A stretch of DNA of 34,353 bases. It comes from Bacilli bacterium. GTDB taxonomy: Bacteria; Bacillota_I; Bacilli_A; RFN20; CAG-826. Positions 27,921 through 34,353 of this stretch are shown here, in pieces. Made by a program: the position numbers and the translations under genes. The notes below the pieces were generated by a model. That model made no database searches and was not told where the DNA came from. It was given only the letters and a program-made list of their open reading frames with translations. The stretch spans positions 1 to 34,353 of the forward strand of contig JAIKYF010000140.1 of the NCBI GenBank assembly GCA_024683495.1, written 5' to 3'. Position 1 is the stretch's first letter, and every line of letters starts with the position of its first letter.

Positions 27921-29126
27921 TCAGCTCGTTCCGATTACTGCCCCAACTGAAGCAACTAAGGCCATGACTATGACTAGGATTTGGAAACCTAAAGCACCCC
28001 ATTTGCCTAATAAAGGAGAATCCGGGAATTTCCTTCTGGTCACGCTATAAGCAACGACGATAGCAAGGTTCGTAACTATTTGAATAACTGAGGCCACGCT
28101 AGCAAATTTAACGAATGTAGCATTGAAGACTGGAATCAAAGAAATCAAGGTGATGATTAAGCAGGGTAAAGATACGATAACCCAACATAACCTAAGAGGA
28201 ATCTTCCTAAACTGCTCATGAATAATGTCGCGGAGATTTAACGTATTGGCCCATAAAGATGTCGATAAGGCCAAAATCGTGAATACGTACCCTACTATTC
28301 CAACCCAGCCGCCAATCTTTCCGGATAAATCGACCAGGGCACCATTCTCACTAACACCGGTTCCACAAGCCAATAAAGTGATGAGGGTCAAAACAAAGAC
28401 CAAAGTGACATTGATCCCAGTCCCTAAGATAACGGAGATTCTGATTTGCTTTTTGTTACCATTAGAACCTTTGACAACGGTCGGTACCGACATAACGGAT
28501 GATAAGGCGAAACTCACCATTCCGTATAAGCCTAAGACCTTATTAATCGTGGTGAAGGCTGATGGCAAAGGATTCAAACCAACAGTAAACGCGGCAATCA
28601 TTAAGACCAGCATGACGGCAATCATCGCGAAGACACAGTATTTTTCACTGATACCCACCGCTTTCATACCAAAGAAGACTACCAAAGCGGCAAAAACATA
28701 ATAAATAAGCATGCCCGCCCATAAGGGTAAGCCAAACCATTGATAAAGAGCTGTGGCGACGCCTGTGATATATGAGCAACAATTGAGGATTACAGATAGA
28801 CCAAGTAAACCAAAGGCAATCCAAGTGAAAACCTTTCCTACCTTACCTTTAAATATAGTTCTTTGAAGACATTGAACGAACTGAGCCCCGCCATGTCGAT
28901 AACTCAGTTCAGCCACCATCAAATGAAGCAAAACATTAACGGCAAAAGCCACGATCAGGATAATCAAACTCATCCACCAAGGATTGTGACTAGCCATAAA
29001 CGGAACCGACAAAATACCAGCTCCGACGCCATGACCGACGATTACGCCAATCGATTCAAAATAACTAAAGCGAGATTCGCTTTGAATCTCTTGCTCCTGA
29101 ACTGGGGCAGCAGAATTTTCCGACAT
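27921..29126 (-). CDS. APC-superfamily amino acid permease (aromatic amino acid permease-like)
   Basis: FESIGVIVGHGVGAGILSVPFMA first helix, about 11 hydrophobic segments; GAGGT upstream of ATG. Ends in TGA. Confidence 0.8.
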   Translation of the reverse strand: MSENSAAPVQEQEIQSESRFSYFESIGVIVGHGVGAGILSVPFMASHNPWWMSLIILIVAFAVNVLLHLMVAELSYRHGGAQFVQCLQRTIFKGKVGKVFTWIAFGLLGLSVILNCCSYITGVATALYQWFGLPLWAGMLIYYVFAALVVFFGMKAVGISEKYCVFAMIAVMLVLMIAAFTVGLNPLPSAFTTINKVLGLYGMVSFALSSVMSVPTVVKGSNGNKKQIRISVILGTGINVTLVFVLTLITLLACGTGVSENGALVDLSGKIGGWVGIVGYVFTILALSTSLWANTLNLRDIIHEQFRKIPLRLCWVIVSLPCLIITLISLIPVFNATFVKFASVASVIQIVTNLAIVVAYSVTRRKFPDSPLLGKWGALGFQILVIVMALVASVGAVIGTS

Positions 29127-29265
29127 AGATATACCTCTATTGTTGCCATTATTGTAATCCTTGACGAAAAAAGTGGAGAAAAAAATTCAGATAATCTCTT
29201 CAATTAAATGACGAAAATGCGAAATATTTATCCAAAATCCCGCGCAAAAAGCGCGTATTTAAAAA

Positions 29266-30639
29266 TTATTTCGATTCGATTTCGGTAGAGGTGATTTCTT
29301 TTGCGGTTTCCCTTTTGATAAGAATCTTGTCTTCCCATTTACCGCTTTTGTACCGAATAAACATGAAGACGCCCCTTATGCATTCGTCAAGCGTCAAGCC
29401 GATGTAGGCTCCAGCAACGCCTAGTTTAAAGACAATTCCAAATAAATACGCTCCGCCGACGGCACAAATGAAATTCACAAAAACTGCAACGCTGGCCGGA
29501 TAGACAGAATCTCCAGCGGACTTTAACGCCTTGGCATATACCAAGTTGCTTGCTCTACCAACTTCTAAGGCGATATCGATGAAAAGTATGATTTGAACAG
29601 TATTAATCATGTTTTGATCGCCCGTGAAGATATGCATAAACCACATGCTTGTGATAGCAAATATGAGTTCTAAACCGACGCCGCAAACAATGCCTATCAA
29701 AGCGGACTTGTTTGTGGTTTTATAACATTCTTTTATTTCTCCCGCACCAATCTTCCAGCCGTTTATGATGACATTGGCTTGGGCCATCGCCACCGCCACG
29801 CAATAAGAAAAGTTTGTGACCTGATTGGCATAGGTTCTCGCCGTGGTATTAAACCCAACGGAGTCCATCTTATTCAAAAACATCTGCACGATACCCATCG
29901 CAATCGTATATAAAACGGATTCTGTTGCCCCTGGCAAACCAATCTTGATTATCTGATATAGGAGGGTTTTGACGGGGATTCTCTCTTTATATTCCTTGGA
30001 TTTGATATAGATTTTCACAAATATCAGTTCAAGAATAAGAGTTACAATTTTTCCGATTACGGTTGCAATTGCCACACCCATAACTCCTTTATGCCAAACG
30101 AAGAGGAACAAGGCATTTAGAATTAAATTAACAGCGTTCCCTGTGAGGTTGGCCACTAAAGAGTGCTTTGTTTTATCAAAAGAGCGTAGATAGGAAGAAT
30201 AAATGGTGATCAAAGCGTTCAAGAAGCATGCCCCACCAACTATGCGCATATAAATGATGGCATCTGCCTTCAAATTATCGGCAATACCAAAAAGATTAAT
30301 TATTATTTCGGCCCCGAAACCCAAAATAAGGGAAAGTATTATGGAGAAGCCGCCATTGAGGATGATGGCAATATTTTTGGTCTGAACAGCGACGCCTTTC
30401 TTATTGGCGCCGATATATTGCGTCATAACCGCCACTAAACCAGTCGCAATAATCGCGAAAAGAACAAAAAACATGCTTAAGTAGGTATTGGTGCTACCCA
30501 CAGACCCGACCGCATCATCCGAGACGCTCGAAAGCATCATCGTATCGACGATTCCGGATAGCATCAAAAGAAAAGTTTCGACAAAAATTGGCAAAAACAG
30601 GGCGAAAAGTTTGCTTTCTCCGCTGAATAACTTTTTCAT
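29266..30639 (-). CDS. MATE-family efflux transporter
   Basis: FLPIFVETFLLMLSGIVDTMMLSSVSDDAVGSVGSTNTYLSMFFVLF...TGLVAVMTQYIGA; 12-TM-like pattern. Confidence 0.92.
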   Translation of the reverse strand: MKKLFSGESKLFALFLPIFVETFLLMLSGIVDTMMLSSVSDDAVGSVGSTNTYLSMFFVLFAIIATGLVAVMTQYIGANKKGVAVQTKNIAIILNGGFSIILSLILGFGAEIIINLFGIADNLKADAIIYMRIVGGACFLNALITIYSSYLRSFDKTKHSLVANLTGNAVNLILNALFLFVWHKGVMGVAIATVIGKIVTLILELIFVKIYIKSKEYKERIPVKTLLYQIIKIGLPGATESVLYTIAMGIVQMFLNKMDSVGFNTTARTYANQVTNFSYCVAVAMAQANVIINGWKIGAGEIKECYKTTNKSALIGIVCGVGLELIFAITSMWFMHIFTGDQNMINTVQIILFIDIALEVGRASNLVYAKALKSAGDSVYPASVAVFVNFICAVGGAYLFGIVFKLGVAGAYIGLTLDECIRGVFMFIRYKSGKWEDKILIKRETAKEITSTEIESK

Positions 30640-30652
30640 GGCACGCTTTATA

Positions 30653-30668
30653 TTACACTATTGTGTAA
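30653..30668. promoter_or_regulatory. Candidate operator upstream of MATE gene
   Basis: TTACAC-TATT-GTGTAA inverted repeat 14 nt upstream of ATG, overlapping a -10-like ATATTA/TAATAT. Confidence 0.45.
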
Positions 30669-30687
30669 GAAAGCCGTATTGAAATGC

Positions 30688-31377
30688 TTATTGTTGATTA
30701 TTATCTAAAAGCCAACGTATGCCTTTCGCTACTCTATGGTCGCTATCGACGAAATGATTTCCGGGGTTCCAATTGAGAACGCATTCGATCTGTTGATTCA
30801 TAAGAATTTTCGACTGTTCTAAAATCCCATCCATTACTGTTGCCATAATTGGATTTTTCGTTTTTGATTCTTTATCTCCAAGACTTAGATACACTTTTTT
30901 GGCCTTTACTCGATGATTCCTGGCATATTCAATCCAATTAGGATACCAAACAGACGGGGAAACCGCGGCGACACCTTCGAATACGTCGGTCTGATAAGCC
31001 GCCCATAAAGCAAATAGACCCGCAAGAGAATAACCACATAAATAAATATTTTGTGTTCCAAATCTATTCTTTAAATATGGGATTAATGTTTCAAGGATAT
31101 AGTTCAGAGTATTTTCGGCTCCACATCCGAATGGCTCTTTTCCGAAAACAGGTGAAGCTTCCCATGGCGTAAGATCACGATTCCATTTTTGTATCTCTAA
31201 AGCGACAACTAAAATACGCTTCTCCCCTCCTGATGATAGATAAAAATCTATCTCTTCTTGAATTGAAGCGAACTCATTCGAATCGGCTGGTTGGATAATG
31301 ATTTCGGTAGGAGAAAAATCGCCTGATATTTTTAAATGTTGATCCCTTAAATATACGTCTTCAGTTTCCATATCCAT
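30688..31377 (-). CDS. Alpha/beta hydrolase, putative esterase (esterase-D/enterochelin-esterase-like)
   Basis: IYLCGYSLAGLFALWAAYQTDVFEGVAAVSPSVWY nucleophile elbow GYSLAG; His near C-terminus in WNPGNHFVDSDHR. Confidence 0.82.
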   Translation of the reverse strand: MDMETEDVYLRDQHLKISGDFSPTEIIIQPADSNEFASIQEEIDFYLSSGGEKRILVVALEIQKWNRDLTPWEASPVFGKEPFGCGAENTLNYILETLIPYLKNRFGTQNIYLCGYSLAGLFALWAAYQTDVFEGVAAVSPSVWYPNWIEYARNHRVKAKKVYLSLGDKESKTKNPIMATVMDGILEQSKILMNQQIECVLNWNPGNHFVDSDHRVAKGIRWLLDNNQQ

Positions 31378-31707
31378 TCATTAGTTTCCCAATAACATTC
31401 ATCTTCATTTAAAAGTATAAAAAGAATTGTACAAGAACACATCAATTAAAATTTTTTGAAGAAAAGATTAAAAAAATTTAAATGCGAGATTGCATGAGTA
31501 ATAGAAATAACAATTGTGAAAATCGCCGGAATGCCATAGTTTTTGAGGTATTTTTAAAGTAAAACCCATAAATATAAAACGCGCATATACGCACTCGCAT
31601 GAGGAGTCTTAAAAAGGCCCATGGGAAAAGGCTTCGACTATGAACTAAAACCATATCAGATAGAAATGAGTTTAAGAAACTGTACAAAAAAAGTTTCTCA
31701 AGTTTCC

Positions 31708-31736
31708 TTGACTTAGGAAATCTGAGTTTATAGAAT
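31708..31736 (+). promoter_or_regulatory. Promoter of SGNH lipoprotein gene
   Basis: TTGACT (31708..31713), 17-nt spacer, TAGAAT (31731..31736). Confidence 0.7.
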
Positions 31737-31776
31737 AAGGTATCAAAGCATAAGCGCAAACTTTTTATTTAAGTCA

Positions 31777-31792
31777 AGGTAAGCGCTTACCT
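31777..31792. promoter_or_regulatory. 16-bp perfect palindrome, LacI/CcpA-family-type operator
   Basis: AGGTAAGCGCTTACCT, central CG; differs from the cre-type TGTAAGCGCTTACA only at the outer positions; lies just downstream of the predicted transcription start. Confidence 0.7.
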
Positions 31793-31827
31793 AAATACAG
31801 AAATTTTTTGGAAAAAAGGAGCACCAT

Positions 31828-34224
31828 ATGAAAATTTCTAAGGTACTAACAGTTTTAGCCGCCAGCGTTATTTTGGCCGGTTGTGGACACAATCCAGCCC
31901 CCGCCGAGTCAAGCAGCCAGCAAGCGCAATCTTCAGGCGAAGTTGTAACCTCCGTTGCATCAAGCCAAGAAACTCCAACTTCAAGCGGAGAACAAACCTC
32001 CGTCCCGGCTTCAAGCGAAGAGCAAACCTCCGTTCCAGCCTCAAGTCAAGAGCAGCCATCGAGCCAACAACAAAGCGAATCCACTTCTTCTACGCCTGGT
32101 AAACCAGTACCTTCCGTAACCACCGCGAAGAACAAGACCACCGTTCACCCAAATCACCCCTTCACTTTTGCGAAAGACCCCACTACAGGCAACTGGGCTT
32201 CCGAAAGCTGGATTGAAAATATCGTCGACCTTGATCCAACCGGTTATACCGACATTTGCCAAATCGAATTCGTTATCGACATCGATTTCGGTGGAAAGAA
32301 TAATGCTGAGCAATACTACGGCGGCGAATTCGGCATCGGAAGCGACGGCAATATTCGTATCACAGAGCAATGGGGCGATTCATCGGGCTTCTGGAGCTAT
32401 GACGATGCCGATGCCACACCAGATGGCGCATATGCCAAAGGCACTCTCCATCAATGGTTCACCGTCAGCGATATCGTCGATACCGATCAGTTCTATCTGG
32501 TCTTCACCTATGCGGCAAAGCAAACCTTCGTCGTCAACGTCAAGACTGTTAACTTCTATCATTCCGAAGGTTATGGCCTCGAAGAGAAGAAAGTCAACGT
32601 CAACAAAAAGTTGGTTGCCGATACTAAAACCGCCGGCGATGTCCTCGTTCCATTAGATGGAATCGGAACTAATCCATTCTCGTATTTCGACATCAACCTC
32701 AGCTACACCGGTGCAGCTGATTACACTGGTGGCGTCGTTTGGATCGAAGGCGTCTACGCCGAAGGCTTAACCCTTCCAAACGCTCCAAGAAACAACGTTA
32801 ACATCGGTAAGCCAATGACCACAGGCGTTGGAGCAAAAACGGAAGCCAGCATCCGTGTCTACTTAGAGAACTACTGCGCTGTCGATCCAACTGGCTATAT
32901 CAAACTAACATGTAACTGGGCACCAGCCTCCGAAATTATGGTCAATTATGTTAACTTCTATACCTTAACGGGTTCCGTCGGACCCACCCCTATCGTGGAT
33001 ATCGACGATGAGTTTCTCACCAAAGCACAAACTCCATTAGAAGAAACCCTCGGAATGGACAACATCAGAGAAGCTTATGGCCGTTCCTTGGTCAACGAAG
33101 GCAATAACAAATTATTGAAAGATGCCATCGCCAAGATGCAATCCGGAGATGAAACCACCATTGGTTACATCGGCGGTTCCATCACCGAAGGCGACAATAT
33201 GTCCGGCACCGAAAAAATCACCGATATCCCTGGCCGTGCCTATAGCGCTTCCTGGGCTTACTGGTCCTATAAGTTTCTAGCCAAGAAATATGGCACCGGC
33301 AGCAACGTCAAATACCATAACGCCGCTATGTCTGGCACCGCTTCTGACTTAGGTGTTGCCCGATTTCAAAAAGATGTCTTAGACTTCAACCCCAGCATCG
33401 TCTTCATTGAATTTGCTGTCAATAATGGCGATACCGTCTTGGAAAAAGAATCATATGAATCGATGATTCGTATGGCATTGAAAGATCCAAACCACCCAGC
33501 CGTCATATTAGCGATGAGCTGGACCAGCTACTCTGGTGGCGGAGTCGAAAGCTACATGACCCAATTAGGTCAAAAATATGGCCTCCCAGTCATCTCCATC
33601 CACAAGGGACTTAATGCTTATAAAACCCAAATCTTCCAATACAACTTCAACGAACCAACCAAATGCTTCGCTTCCAGCGATAACTTACACCCTTCTCTTA
33701 ACGGCCATAAGTTATATGCAAAATTAATCTGCTACGGTATCACCGCTGTTGCTCAAAAAGACACTGATGCCGCCGCTGATATTCCAGAAGCCAGCTATTC
33801 TGATAGATATGAAACCATGAAGATCTATCAGCGTGGCGATTCTGAAGTTACCGTAACCGGTTTCGATACCACCTCTCAAACTTTCGTTGCTCCAACCAAT
33901 AAATCCTATCAAATCACTGGCCAAGGTGGTTGGAAGTTAGCGAGTGGAACCGGAACCTTATCAATGAGCTGCAAAGCCAAGGCCGTCATCGTCTCTTATT
34001 GCGCCAATCAATACGACGGTTCTTATGGAACGATTACCGCTACTATCTCTGGTGGATATTCCGCTGAGGAAAATAGAGACATCACCAAATCCAACAGAGG
34101 CGAAGATGGTTGGGGAAATGTCTGCGTTCTCCCAGTCTTAGCAAAAGATACAGCCGCAGACGTCACCATCAATGTCAGCTTCACCGGTGTTGGTCAGCTC
34201 ATCGGCATCTCAGTTGCCGCTTAA
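31828..34224 (+). CDS. Lipoprotein with SGNH/GDSL-type hydrolase domain (GGSIT variant)
   Basis: Signal peptide with LAGC lipobox; Ser/Gln/Glu-rich linker; TIGYIGGSITEGDN (block I), DNLHPSLNGHKLYA (catalytic D-x-x-H-type block V); strong AAGGAG upstream of ATG. Confidence 0.9.
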   Translation: MKISKVLTVLAASVILAGCGHNPAPAESSSQQAQSSGEVVTSVASSQETPTSSGEQTSVPASSEEQTSVPASSQEQPSSQQQSESTSSTPGKPVPSVTTAKNKTTVHPNHPFTFAKDPTTGNWASESWIENIVDLDPTGYTDICQIEFVIDIDFGGKNNAEQYYGGEFGIGSDGNIRITEQWGDSSGFWSYDDADATPDGAYAKGTLHQWFTVSDIVDTDQFYLVFTYAAKQTFVVNVKTVNFYHSEGYGLEEKKVNVNKKLVADTKTAGDVLVPLDGIGTNPFSYFDINLSYTGAADYTGGVVWIEGVYAEGLTLPNAPRNNVNIGKPMTTGVGAKTEASIRVYLENYCAVDPTGYIKLTCNWAPASEIMVNYVNFYTLTGSVGPTPIVDIDDEFLTKAQTPLEETLGMDNIREAYGRSLVNEGNNKLLKDAIAKMQSGDETTIGYIGGSITEGDNMSGTEKITDIPGRAYSASWAYWSYKFLAKKYGTGSNVKYHNAAMSGTASDLGVARFQKDVLDFNPSIVFIEFAVNNGDTVLEKESYESMIRMALKDPNHPAVILAMSWTSYSGGGVESYMTQLGQKYGLPVISIHKGLNAYKTQIFQYNFNEPTKCFASSDNLHPSLNGHKLYAKLICYGITAVAQKDTDAAADIPEASYSDRYETMKIYQRGDSEVTVTGFDTTSQTFVAPTNKSYQITGQGGWKLASGTGTLSMSCKAKAVIVSYCANQYDGSYGTITATISGGYSAEENRDITKSNRGEDGWGNVCVLPVLAKDTAADVTINVSFTGVGQLIGISVAA
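31981..32056 (+). repeat. 30-bp imperfect tandem repeat in the lipoprotein linker
   Basis: tcaagcggagaacaaacctccgtcccggct / tcaagcgaagagcaaacctccgttccagcc / tcaagtcaagagcag..., encoding EQTSVPASS repeats. Confidence 0.85.
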
Positions 34225-34244
34225 TTCTTAAATTGCTGTCTACC

Positions 34245-34276
34245 ATTGCCTAGCCATTCCCCCCTGGCTAGGCAAT
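34245..34276 (+). terminator. Intrinsic terminator after SGNH lipoprotein gene
   Basis: ATTGCCTAGCCA-TTCCCCCC-TGGCTAGGCAAT perfect 12-bp stem followed by a T-rich stretch. Confidence 0.8.
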
Positions 34277-34298
34277 ATCTTTATATAATTAACGAACG

Positions 34299-34353
34299 AT
34301 GAAAAAGAATCTTGGAAAACTATCATTAGTCGCCTTAAGCGCTGTTTTCCTTG
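34299..34353 (+). CDS. Start of a secreted protein or lipoprotein, truncated by window edge
   Basis: MKKNLGKLSLVALSAVFL signal peptide; TATAAT at 34284..34289. Confidence 0.6.
   Translation, partial: MKKNLGKLSLVALSAVFL

Noticed and set aside
27921-27923. Possible recoding of TGA as Trp, as in Mycoplasma
   Set aside because: The permease ends at TGA at a sensible C-terminus, and all other long ORFs are intact with TAA/TAG stops and TGG Trp codons, consistent with the standard bacterial code.
29247-29264. CGCGC-AAAAA-GCGCG hairpin after the MATE gene
   Set aside because: Short stem and no T-run on the minus strand; too weak to call as a terminator.
31478-31759. 93-aa minus-strand ORF in the intergenic region before the SGNH lipoprotein
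   Set aside because: Composition unlike real proteins, no Shine-Dalgarno, and it overlaps the promoter and inverted repeats of the next gene.

Overview
Chromosomal window, most likely from a Firmicutes/Mollicutes-type bacterium (taxonomy inferred only). About the first third is a minus-strand S10-spc ribosomal protein operon (rpsJ through map, partial at the left edge), with rpmD (uL30) missing at its usual place between rpsE and rplO. Upstream lies a minus-strand queuosine cluster (tgt-queA-queH). The rest is accessory: two small P-loop kinases, two adjacent flavoproteins, glnA, a RimK-like ATP-grasp protein, a tyrosine-phosphatase/Nudix fusion, a long-loop MscL-like protein, a phytoene-desaturase-like flavoprotein, an orphan membrane protein, an APC-type permease, a MATE transporter, an esterase, and a GGSIT-type SGNH-hydrolase lipoprotein. 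No rRNA, tRNA, CRISPR array or transposase was recognised. The observations I consider most worth checking are: (1) a kinase + ATP-grasp pair whose 3' end overlaps a convergent PTP-Nudix fusion gene; (2) a recurring arrangement in which a -10-like hexamer sits 6-9 nt before an ATG that lacks a Shine-Dalgarno, suggesting leaderless mRNAs; (3) Lys/Ala/Pro/Glu-rich disordered extensions on several ribosomal proteins, including the exit-tunnel proteins uL22 and uL23; (4) palindromic operator candidates at the promoters of the SGNH lipoprotein, the 16-kb membrane protein, tgt and MATE genes. No clearly new multi-gene defence or mobile system is evident. All family assignments are by eye from motifs and were not searched against any database.
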